A stretch of 64,000 nucleotides of DNA, taken from Candidatus Obscuribacterium magneticum. GTDB taxonomy: Bacteria; Elusimicrobiota; Elusimicrobia; F11. Within the stretch, counting starts at the first letter, position 1; every line of letters starts with the position of its first letter. The position numbers were made by a program, and so were the translations under genes. The notes below the pieces were generated by a model. That model searched no databases and was not told the origin of the DNA. It saw only the letters and a program-made list of their open reading frames with translations. The DNA lies in the NCBI GenBank assembly GCA_020523905.1, contig JAJAPZ010000008.1, forward strand, positions 1 through 64,000, written 5' to 3'. This document shows, piece after piece, positions 33,492-41,178 of the stretch.

Positions 33492-36160
33492 CGCATCACC
33501 GCCACTTTCTTGATGGTTTTCTGCCCGTCGATGTCGATCATTGCCGTGTAAATGCCGGAAGAGACGGGTTCGCCCTCATCGTTATCGCCAGCCCACTCGA
33601 CGGCATGGCTGCCGGCTTCAAAGGTTTCGTCTTTAACCTTTTTAACGAGGCCCTGGCGATTGTAGATCTTGATATTGACCTTCTTGGAGACATCGAGGCC
33701 GAAAAGGAAAACGGCTTTGTCGCTGACGCCCGGCTTGATGAGATTGACGGCGGTCCCCACCTCATTGACCAGGGATTCGACATCCAGGATCACAGTGATG
33801 GTGGTCGGTTCTCTCATCGTCAGCGATTCCATGTGAGTCACGCCGTTGTAGGCGACCGTCACCGTATAGGGATTGAATAGGGTTTCACTGTTGTATCCCA
33901 GAACTTGAAATTCCGTGAGGGGAACTTTTAGCTGCCCTCCTGCATCCGTATAGGCCTGGGCAACGATACGCCCATCCTTGTCCAGGGCGGTGACCCCCGC
34001 ACTTTGGAGGGGGCGGTTGGCGCGGTCAAAAACCTGAATGGTTAGAGTATTTTCAGAACGAAAGGTGCCATCCCAGCGGTTCTTCCAGTAGTCGTATTTG
34101 CTCGTTCCTTCCCAAATGTTGTCCCGTTCCACCAATCCGTGTCCGTTCCAAAAATAGAGCCACTCAAAAGGGCGCCACTCCGGGGCTCCAACCCCATTGA
34201 TTAGGCGTACGGCGGGTGTCACACCGACATCCAGCTTTACCAGGCGATTGTTGGTGACCTCAACGCCGCGGTCTCCCTCCTCAAGCATGCCGTCGAAAAT
34301 GAGGAAGTTGTTTCCGCGGAGGGTGTTATTGAAGTACTGGTCCTTCATGGTCGGCGCATGGACTTCGAAGGCGAGGGCCGCTGCGATGGAAGGCGTTCCA
34401 TAGGAATTGCGGGTACTGTGCAAATTGATCGCCTCGAAGGTGTTGTCGTAAATGAGGTTGCCGCCGGCCCTCGTTTGGTCGAAAACGCCGCGATTCCGGT
34501 TCCAGAAGCCGAAGACGCGAAGGCGGCACTCCGCTTTCATTTTGCTCGGGTCCGACGTCACCTTGACGTTGTTGTGGTGGACCCGGTTTCGCGTCGACCA
34601 GAAGTTACTATCGGCCCGGTCATAGCCGTAGTCACGAATGACGATGCCGGAAACCGTCAGGACATCGGCGTCAATCCGTGTCGATTGGAAACGCAAATCC
34701 TCTTTGCCGGCGATATCGATCGTGTTGTAGGAGACGTCCGCCTCCAGGCAGTCGGCGATATTGATTCCGCCTTCGCCGATTCCGGTAATGGAATTGCGGG
34801 CGATCACAGGCCGGGTGAATTCCTGAACCCAGGCGGCATAATGATTCCGTGCCATGGAAGCGTGGCGGAATCCCAATTCAAAATTATTGTCGGTGATTTG
34901 AACCCCTTCGCGATAATTCTGCCCTCCCGGATAAAGGAGGATGCCGCCGGTGTCCGTGCGGATGGTGCAGTTGGTGATGGCGGCCGGGCCGTTCAGCATG
35001 AGGGCCGCGCCGAGTTCATCTCGCCAAAAAACGTTTACCGTTGGGACCTCAATGGTAACGCGGTTAATCACATGGCCGCCGGCGACGCCGTCACCTCCTT
35101 CCATGATTTGTTGGATGCCCCGGTTGTCGGGCGTGTCCTGCATAATAATGGTTAGATCTTCCAACTGGATGTTTTCCGCTCCGTAAGCCACAAGGGCTTT
35201 TCCGCTCCGGGCGTTTCCTTGAACGATACGGCCGTTCCGGATATTCATAACGGAGGTGTTCCCGATTCCGGAGGGCATATCAGCGGTGGCGAAGTATTGG
35301 TGGCCGGGATTAACCGATCCTCTTTTAGAGGCCACGGCCGGATGGAAAAATCCTCGGAAGTCCACATAGTCGATCCACATCGGGCCATCCGTCCTCATCC
35401 GGATTCGGACCCGCGGCGTGTCCGGCAGACGGATGGTGCATACCACCCCCCAGGCCTCCTCCCTGCCGTCTTTGGTGACATAGTTATAACGGAGAGGGGC
35501 GGCGGGCAACCCAATGCCGGGGGGGTAAGCTTCTCCCGTATCGGCATTGATAAAATCAATGGTCAGCGTTTGCAGGACATCTTCGGGAGTGAGGCCGTTG
35601 ACGAAGCAGGAGGCGACAAAAGTGTAATTGGCCCGGGGGATCTGAAAGGCGGGCGACAGAACGGTGCTCCCGCCGGTGTTGAGAAGGTGGAGGTTTCTTT
35701 CATTAATCGTTCTAATATCGACAGCGATCTGGGCATCGGGGGGGATCTGCCAACCGGCGGCCGTTAAATCGGCGATGCTGCTCACCTCAAAATCCCGCTG
35801 GGGAAGAACCGGTATATCCAATTCGTCATAGAAGATGGTGTGGCCATTCAGATCCAGGGTGATGTTTTCTCCGGAGAACCAGAGGGCCGTCCCTTCCGCG
35901 TGAACGTCGTCTTCCAGCACATATCTTTCTCCCGGCTGGTTCATGATATAAGGAGTGCTGAGGAATCCCCCGGGAATGGAAACGTCGGCGAAGGCGAGGG
36001 CGGGGAAGAGGATTAAAATCGTCATCCCGGCGAAAGCCGGGATCCAGGCCCTATCGTCACCCCGGCGAAAGCCGGGGTCCAGTCCGGTGTTCACGTCCTG
36101 GCCCCCGGCTTCCGCCAGGGTGACGCCCTTCGCCAGCATGACGTTTCTCCGGTTTTTCAT
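33488..36160 (-). CDS. Secreted beta-helix protein with jelly-roll insert and FlgD-like C-terminal domain (group 4)
   Basis: 890 residues from the ATG at 36160 (ATGA overlap); the longer frame upstream is shadow. N-terminus MKNRRNVML then type A repeat residues ending WIPAFAGMT and the core ILILFPALAFA. Mature part: GERYVLEDDVHAEGTALWF and ITLDLNGHTIFYDE, a jelly-roll-like insert (SIADLTAAGWQIPPDAQ... IWIDYVDFRGF), NosD-like beta-helix (RIVQGNARSGKALVAYG, VQITDNNFELGFRH), a regulatory-like Ig domain (DRANRPLQSAGVTALDKDG) and the sorting domain ending KVAVMR. Directly follows the 36157-39168 paralog. Confidence 0.83.
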   Translation of the reverse strand: MKNRRNVMLAKGVTLAEAGGQDVNTGLDPGFRRGDDRAWIPAFAGMTILILFPALAFADVSIPGGFLSTPYIMNQPGERYVLEDDVHAEGTALWFSGENITLDLNGHTIFYDELDIPVLPQRDFEVSSIADLTAAGWQIPPDAQIAVDIRTINERNLHLLNTGGSTVLSPAFQIPRANYTFVASCFVNGLTPEDVLQTLTIDFINADTGEAYPPGIGLPAAPLRYNYVTKDGREEAWGVVCTIRLPDTPRVRIRMRTDGPMWIDYVDFRGFFHPAVASKRGSVNPGHQYFATADMPSGIGNTSVMNIRNGRIVQGNARSGKALVAYGAENIQLEDLTIIMQDTPDNRGIQQIMEGGDGVAGGHVINRVTIEVPTVNVFWRDELGAALMLNGPAAITNCTIRTDTGGILLYPGGQNYREGVQITDNNFELGFRHASMARNHYAAWVQEFTRPVIARNSITGIGEGGINIADCLEADVSYNTIDIAGKEDLRFQSTRIDADVLTVSGIVIRDYGYDRADSNFWSTRNRVHHNNVKVTSDPSKMKAECRLRVFGFWNRNRGVFDQTRAGGNLIYDNTFEAINLHSTRNSYGTPSIAAALAFEVHAPTMKDQYFNNTLRGNNFLIFDGMLEEGDRGVEVTNNRLVKLDVGVTPAVRLINGVGAPEWRPFEWLYFWNGHGLVERDNIWEGTSKYDYWKNRWDGTFRSENTLTIQVFDRANRPLQSAGVTALDKDGRIVAQAYTDAGGQLKVPLTEFQVLGYNSETLFNPYTVTVAYNGVTHMESLTMREPTTITVILDVESLVNEVGTAVNLIKPGVSDKAVFLFGLDVSKKVNIKIYNRQGLVKKVKDETFEAGSHAVEWAGDNDEGEPVSSGIYTAMIDIDGQKTIKKVAVMR
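36021..36124. repeat. Type A repeat in the signal peptide region of the 33488-36160 gene
   Basis: Three arms: CCCGGCGAAAGCCGGG beside the h-region, then CCCCGGCGAAAGCCGGGG, then a reverse arm CCCCCGGCTTCCGCCAGGG with one mismatch. Confidence 0.88.
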
Positions 36161-39100
36161 CGCACCACCGCCAGTTTTTCTTTGAATTCTGTGTTGCCGA
36201 CCGTGCCGATTAAAAAGTAAGTGCCGCTGACGACGGGGTCCCCGTCGGCATTGCGGCCGTCCCACCGCATCTGACCGCTTCCCCGGCTCAAGGATTCTTC
36301 TCCCAGCACCTTCACCAGATTTCTCTGCCGATCGAAAATTTTCGCTTGAACGGGAATCCCAGGAGACAGCGTTAGATTGATGACGATTTCCTTCGGCCCG
36401 TTGGGGTGAATAAAGTTGATGATTTTTCCGATATTCCCCAACTCCTGGCCCGGTCCGGCGGCATTGACCAGAACATCCAGGGAGTCGCTCATGGAGAGTT
36501 GCCCATCCGAAACGGTCAGCCGCAGGCGGTAATATCCGAACACCGAGAACTGAACAGTCGTGTCTTCCTTATCGGGCGGTTCAAACACCGCCGCCCCCGG
36601 TCCAAACACCATCTCCCATCGGTACGTTAAAAGTTTGGGCGGGTCCGGCAGGCCGTCGTCCGTGACTTGGGCGTCAAGAGATAGGGGCGTTCCATAGAGG
36701 ATCGTCCGATCATTTCCCGCGAATAAGGACGGGGGGTAGTTAGAGGAAAAATCCTCCACGACTTGGATGGACACCTCACCGGCGGCCTCGTTGCCTGCGG
36801 TGTCTTGACCGACGAGTTGGAAGACATAGGTTCCCACCGCGGCAAACGTCACTTTGGTATCCAATTGATCCGGTGTTTGCAGGAGGGCGCCCTCCGGACC
36901 GGACACTTGGCTCCAGGCTACTTTCTGCGGGTCTTCTTCATCGATAAATGTGCCGTGGAGATAGGCCCCGGCCGAAAGCGTGACGGCCTGATTCTCCCCG
37001 GCATCCACCCGGGGAGGCTGGTCGGCCCCAAAGTTGAATACGACCAGCTTGCTTCGATCCAAGGTGATTTGCCGCTGGCGTGTTCCGAACCCGGCGGCCG
37101 TCACCTGAACTAAAAAGGGTCCAAAGATGTTTTTTACGTTTGAGGCCATTTTAAATTCGTCCAGCGTCGCCACCACCGATCCGGAGGCATCCGTCTGGCC
37201 GGCAAAAACCTGGTTATTGCCCTTGTCAAAAACAGAAACGGACGTGTTGGGAAGGGGGCTTGCTCCGTTTTGGGTGATGACCGTTAAATACCAACCGAGA
37301 TAGTAAGAGGCGGTCGCGGACGGATTTCCCCGCGAATTGGTGAAAAAGGAATTCACAAAATCCTGCTTGGTTTGTAAGGAATCGTAACGGTTATCGATAA
37401 ACCGGATGTCGCTTTCGTTTCCTTCATCGATGAAAGGCAGGAAGGGACCTCCATATTTTTGGTTCAAAACGAAGGTGTTCGACCGGAAGAGTTGATTTTT
37501 GAAATCATATCCAATGATCCACCTTGAATTTGTCTCGAGGATATTGTTTTCGAATTTCAGTTTCGCTTCGGGTTCTTGAATCGTGTCCGCCTTGAAGCTG
37601 TAAGAGGGCTCTGGGCCCTGTTGAACCGCCACAAAACGGTTGTTTTTCACCCGCATATCTCCCCACGGTTTTCCATCCACTCCCTGCCACGGCTCGTTGG
37701 TTCGAAACGCCGCCGCCACGCATTCGTTGGAATAAGCGGAGACGGTGTTGTCGTAAAAGTCGATATTGAGTCCTCCTTCCAGTTGGACGCCGTAGGCGCC
37801 TCCCAGACAACAGCCGTCGTATTCCTGATTGCGGGGCAGCTCCCGGGCGTGAACGATGTTGTTATGGACGTTGCTGTTGTCGGATACATACATGCCGCGG
37901 CAGGAATAGTCCCCCTCATGGCAATTGATGGTGTTGTTGTAAACCTCGGCGTCGTGGGAAATGATGCCGAAGCCGTTGGAATATCGCGTCTTAAGATAGA
38001 TGGTGTTCCCGTGGATTTTGGATATATCGGTAGTCCTTGCCAAGGAAATTCCGCCTTGAGGGCCCCCCATGAGCGTGTTGTTAAATATTTCAACACCGCT
38101 GGCGCCCTGAACCACATGAATCATAATGCCGTCACCATTGTCCCGCGAGGTGATGGTTTTTACGTCGCTGGTGAGGGTATTGTCATGAAGGCGGATGCCG
38201 TGGCAGTTCTCGTGGACGAGGATATTTATAGAATTGGCTCCCTGAACGGTGATATTCATGTTTGCGACTTCGATATTGCGGTTTAAAGCTGCGAAGAACA
38301 CGCCGTGGGATTCCTCTCCAAACGCCCGGCCCTGGCGAACTGTTCCGTTCCGGAGAATGGCCCCACTGGCGGATCCATTACCTCCAGTCCGTTTCACATC
38401 GGGGGCCAGATTTGCCTGCCAACCGGCTATTCCCGCAACAATTCCGTGGTGCATGTATTTTTGAATGCGGACATCATCGATGTAAACGGCGCCCTTGGCG
38501 GTGGCCCCCTCGATGCCGGCGACGAGAAAATATGTTTCCGGGGTTTGCCCTGTCGCGAATTTTACACTCCGGTGCTGGAACCCTCTCCAGGTAATGCCGG
38601 TTTGGGAGGTTTCAATGCTGGTTCCGTCCAACTTGACGTAAACCTTCACGTTTTCGACGCCCGGGTTATTGTAATAGTCGATGCTGTAAAACTTGGCGGA
38701 GATGGTGTAGGTGGTGTTGGGTTCCAAGGTGACGCTTTCCAGGGTCCGGATGGATTGGTTGGGGACGGGCATTTGAAATTTTAAGGCATAAGAACCGCTG
38801 TAGACGCTCACCGGTTGAACGAATGTCCCCTGGGCTCTTTCAGCGTTGGGAGCCGTACCAAAGGACCACCCTCCCGACTCCTCGAAGTCCCCATTGGGAA
38901 CCACTACGGGGAGAGAATCACCAAAGGTGACGATGTGACCCCCCAAATCAAAGGTGATGTCGTGATTCAATAGGACAAAGGCCGTCCCCTCCGTGTTCAC
39001 GTCGGTTTGGAGAACGTAGGTTTCCCCTGCCGTATCTAAATAGTAAGGCGCCAGACCATGGTCATCGAGCCACTTCTGGTCAATGTCCAAGGCGGAAGCG

Positions 39101-39168
39101 TTGCAAACTAAAAAAAATAAACAAAAAACAAATGAAATGACTCCCTTCTTTTTGTTCACCTGAGACAT
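36157..39168 (-). CDS. Secreted beta-helix/PKD protein with FlgD-like C-terminal domain (group 4)
   Basis: 1003 residues; independent start with AGGAGG about 8 bases upstream, 17 bases after the PorV-like gene. Signal peptide GVISFVFCLFFLVCNASA is clean, with no repeat. Domains: YYLDTAGETYVLQTDVNTEG and ITFDLGGHIVTFGD, a CBM-like jelly-roll (VPNGDFEESGGWSFGTAPN... to about 225), beta-helix (GVEIFNNTLMGGPQGG, AEVYNNTINCHEG, SNVHNNIVHA), a regulatory-like Ig (PNTSVSVFDKGNNQVFAG), two PKD domains (PPRVDAGENQAVTL; PPSLFAGNDRTILY) and the sorting domain ending KLAVVR. First cargo after the outer-membrane protein, so its expression is probably the best coupled to it. Confidence 0.84.
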   Translation of the reverse strand: MSQVNKKKGVISFVFCLFFLVCNASALDIDQKWLDDHGLAPYYLDTAGETYVLQTDVNTEGTAFVLLNHDITFDLGGHIVTFGDSLPVVVPNGDFEESGGWSFGTAPNAERAQGTFVQPVSVYSGSYALKFQMPVPNQSIRTLESVTLEPNTTYTISAKFYSIDYYNNPGVENVKVYVKLDGTSIETSQTGITWRGFQHRSVKFATGQTPETYFLVAGIEGATAKGAVYIDDVRIQKYMHHGIVAGIAGWQANLAPDVKRTGGNGSASGAILRNGTVRQGRAFGEESHGVFFAALNRNIEVANMNITVQGANSINILVHENCHGIRLHDNTLTSDVKTITSRDNGDGIMIHVVQGASGVEIFNNTLMGGPQGGISLARTTDISKIHGNTIYLKTRYSNGFGIISHDAEVYNNTINCHEGDYSCRGMYVSDNSNVHNNIVHARELPRNQEYDGCCLGGAYGVQLEGGLNIDFYDNTVSAYSNECVAAAFRTNEPWQGVDGKPWGDMRVKNNRFVAVQQGPEPSYSFKADTIQEPEAKLKFENNILETNSRWIIGYDFKNQLFRSNTFVLNQKYGGPFLPFIDEGNESDIRFIDNRYDSLQTKQDFVNSFFTNSRGNPSATASYYLGWYLTVITQNGASPLPNTSVSVFDKGNNQVFAGQTDASGSVVATLDEFKMASNVKNIFGPFLVQVTAAGFGTRQRQITLDRSKLVVFNFGADQPPRVDAGENQAVTLSAGAYLHGTFIDEEDPQKVAWSQVSGPEGALLQTPDQLDTKVTFAAVGTYVFQLVGQDTAGNEAAGEVSIQVVEDFSSNYPPSLFAGNDRTILYGTPLSLDAQVTDDGLPDPPKLLTYRWEMVFGPGAAVFEPPDKEDTTVQFSVFGYYRLRLTVSDGQLSMSDSLDVLVNAAGPGQELGNIGKIINFIHPNGPKEIVINLTLSPGIPVQAKIFDRQRNLVKVLGEESLSRGSGQMRWDGRNADGDPVVSGTYFLIGTVGNTEFKEKLAVVR

Positions 39169-39185
39169 GACTCATCCTCCTGCTA

Positions 39186-40418
39186 TTAGGGAAGAATGAT
39201 CTTTTGCCCGGTTTTAATGTCGGTCGGGCTGTCCAAAAGATGTCGGTTGGCGGTGTAGATCATCCGCCATTGATTTGATGTTCCGTAATATCGTTGGGCT
39301 ATTTTTCCCAAGGTGTCGCCCGGTTTCACAACATAGATGCGGCGCGGCGTGCTGGGGCTTTTAAAATCGCTCGCCACAGGGGCTGGTTTGACATACACCG
39401 GCCTTATAGTTGGCCGGCTCTCACTCAACGTGACGGAGGGAAGCGGTTTCGGCTCTTTCTTGGCCACCTTCTCTTCCTTGACGACTCTTTTCCTGGCAAA
39501 GGTCGTGTCCGGAGCAACGCCCCCAAAGCGCATGGAGAGGCTGACGCGGTGTTGGGCGTCCATCTCCTGCATGAGACCGAAGGAATAGTCGAGGGTCGAG
39601 GGGCCGAAGGCGAATCCAATACCCATGGAGAACTCCCGGCTGTCCCCGGCCATTTTGTACCCGCCTCGGATGGCCATGGGGCCAACCAGAACTTCCAGAC
39701 CGGCCGCGGGCTCAACTTCTTTATCGTTCATATAATACGGCGCGTCCAATAAAATGGTCGTAGGCGTCCGGCCTTTGGCCACAAGGAGCGAAACGCCAGT
39801 GCGAAACATAACCGGTAAAGGATCACCCTCATTGATGTATTTGAGTTGGGTGCCCACGTTTTGGATGGCGGCACCGAAGCGGACTCGGGGAATAAGGGGG
39901 AGGCTCATCCCGAGATCGCCGGCGTAGGCGACGGCCTTCTCGGATCCGATCAATTGGGAGCTGAGGTATTTTCCTGTCAGACCCCAGGAGACTCGGCCAA
40001 AGTCCCGTGCGTATCCCAGGGAAATGGCGGTGTCCGTCTGGGCGTTGACGGAGCGCCGTTCAACGCCGTCAAATAGGTCGATGGTCCCCGCGTTGTAATA
40101 GCCGAGGGAAAATCCCAAGCTCCCGTTCCGGAAGGGCCCACCGATGGAGAAATGGCCGTAGGAGTCCTCTCCCGAAAGACCCTTTTGGTAAAGGAGGGCG
40201 GCTTGGCCGGTTTTCATGGATTTTAAGGATGCCGGGTTGTAGTGAAAAGCGGCGATGTTATTACTCGCGGCGGTAAAAGCTTCTGCCATGGAGGCCGATA
40301 CGGCGTCGGGGGATGCGGCTAGAGTTAAGCCGCCTGTCGTACCCGCAGCGTGCAATTTTGGCGCGATTAGAGAAATTAAAACGACTAGCAAATACGCGTT
40401 AAAAATCAGCTTTTTCAT
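39186..40418 (-). CDS. PorV/PorQ-like outer-membrane beta-barrel protein fused to a LysM domain
   Basis: 410 residues from the ATG at 40418 (GGGAGG upstream; signal peptide LIFNAYLLVVLISLIAPKLHA). The barrel part (about 26-320) has the FadL/PorV-family opening ASPDAVSASMAEAFTAASNN with IAAFHYNPASL (compare N-P-A-G-L), then alternating amphipathic strands with aromatic ends (GSLGFSLGYYNAGT, VSWGLTGKYLSSQL). A basic/Pro linker leads to a C-terminal LysM (IYVVKPGDTLGKIAQRYYG...TDIKTGQKIILP), which binds peptidoglycan. PorV of type IX systems shuttles CTD-bearing cargo to the surface sortase; here the gene heads an operon of such cargo. Fusion to LysM is unusual and would tie the barrel to the cell wall. 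Confidence 0.78.
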   Translation of the reverse strand: MKKLIFNAYLLVVLISLIAPKLHAAGTTGGLTLAASPDAVSASMAEAFTAASNNIAAFHYNPASLKSMKTGQAALLYQKGLSGEDSYGHFSIGGPFRNGSLGFSLGYYNAGTIDLFDGVERRSVNAQTDTAISLGYARDFGRVSWGLTGKYLSSQLIGSEKAVAYAGDLGMSLPLIPRVRFGAAIQNVGTQLKYINEGDPLPVMFRTGVSLLVAKGRTPTTILLDAPYYMNDKEVEPAAGLEVLVGPMAIRGGYKMAGDSREFSMGIGFAFGPSTLDYSFGLMQEMDAQHRVSLSMRFGGVAPDTTFARKRVVKEEKVAKKEPKPLPSVTLSESRPTIRPVYVKPAPVASDFKSPSTPRRIYVVKPGDTLGKIAQRYYGTSNQWRMIYTANRHLLDSPTDIKTGQKIILP

Positions 40419-40662
40419 GGTTTGGCCTCCCCTTTGCCACATCATTAGTTTTCCCTCCAAACCTGCAAATTTAAAGATGACATAAGTCACAAAAACGAGC
40501 CAAATTAATTGTTTTCCACTATCAATTACCACCTAGCACCGTTCGTGCCAGGGAAGCGATTTTCAATTTAAGAGGAACTTAACGGGGACTTAAAGCGAAA
40601 TTAAGGGGGGATTGGTTAAAATAACAAGTGCCGTAACAAATCAAACGTAAGGGGGATCACAC
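40419..40662. promoter_or_regulatory. Divergent promoter region with four TTAA blocks at 11-bp spacing
   Basis: Between the PorV-like gene (-) and the 40663 gene (+). TTAA occurs at 40568, 40579, 40590 and 40601, exactly 11 bases apart, with partly conserved G/A-rich spacers (GAGGAAC, CGGGGAC). A TAAAAT candidate -10 box starts at 40618, placed as in PhoB-family activated promoters where direct 11-bp repeats replace the -35. This would drive the + gene; it may also affect the cargo operon. The remaining sequence shows nothing else. Confidence 0.6.
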
Positions 40663-41178
40663 GTGAACGCTCGGTTAGGAAGGGGTCAGGTCTTGACGCA
40701 ACAAGACCTGACCCCTTCCTTTAGGAAATGTCGCATGTCGCGACTTGACCCCTTCTCCCCCATCCTATTGTTTGCCTTGTTGGTACTTTTGCCGTCGGTT
40801 TCGCGGGCGTCATTGACGTTGGACCGGAGCGGGAGCTCGGCGTTGTCGGCACTTTCGGCCAAAGATGACGTCGTGGAGGCCAGGGGGGACACCGCCACCG
40901 TTCTCGACATCGTCGGAAACGACACCGTGGCGGACATGGGGAAAGTTAACCTTCTGATTTATTCCCAGCCCCTTTTCGGGCAGCTCAGCGTTGATGAGAC
41001 GGGCCGTCTCCTTTATTCGCCGATAGAAGGCTTTGTCGGGAGCGACAGTTTCTATTATCTTCTTCAGGAAGGGAACCGGACGGCCATGGCGCGGGTGGTG
41101 ATCTCCGTCAAGGGCGGGGGAACATCTATTTCACCACTGCAATTCTCTTTTTCGTCCTTCGGTCCCCGATATCAATAA
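40663..41178 (+). CDS. Small secreted protein with one cadherin-like/Ig-like repeat
   Basis: 171 residues from a GTG preceded by AAGGGGGAT. Residues 5-32 are encoded by type B repeat DNA, then the hydrophobic signal core ILLFALLVLLPSVSRA. The rest is one module DDVVEARGDTATVLDIVGND...GQLSVDETGRLLYSPIEGFVGSDSFYYLLQ..., which is the bacterial cadherin-like (tandem Ig) fold that is usually repeated many times in large adhesins. Only one copy is present, and the last 17 residues overlap tail-to-tail with the end of the - strand gene at 41126. It could be a truncated adhesin or a minimal stand-alone domain. It is the only + strand gene right of 10.2 kb. Confidence 0.65.
   Translation: MNARLGRGQVLTQQDLTPSFRKCRMSRLDPFSPILLFALLVLLPSVSRASLTLDRSGSSALSALSAKDDVVEARGDTATVLDIVGNDTVADMGKVNLLIYSQPLFGQLSVDETGRLLYSPIEGFVGSDSFYYLLQEGNRTAMARVVISVKGGGTSISPLQFSFSSFGPRYQ
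40677..40754. repeat. Type B hairpin plus half element at the start of the 40663 gene
   Basis: 19-base perfect arms (40677-40695, 40702-40720) around loop ACGCAA, followed by a lone arm AAATGTCGCATGTCGCGACT (40726-) identical to the inner part of the hairpin at 8191-8259. In frame, upstream of the signal core. Confidence 0.9.
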
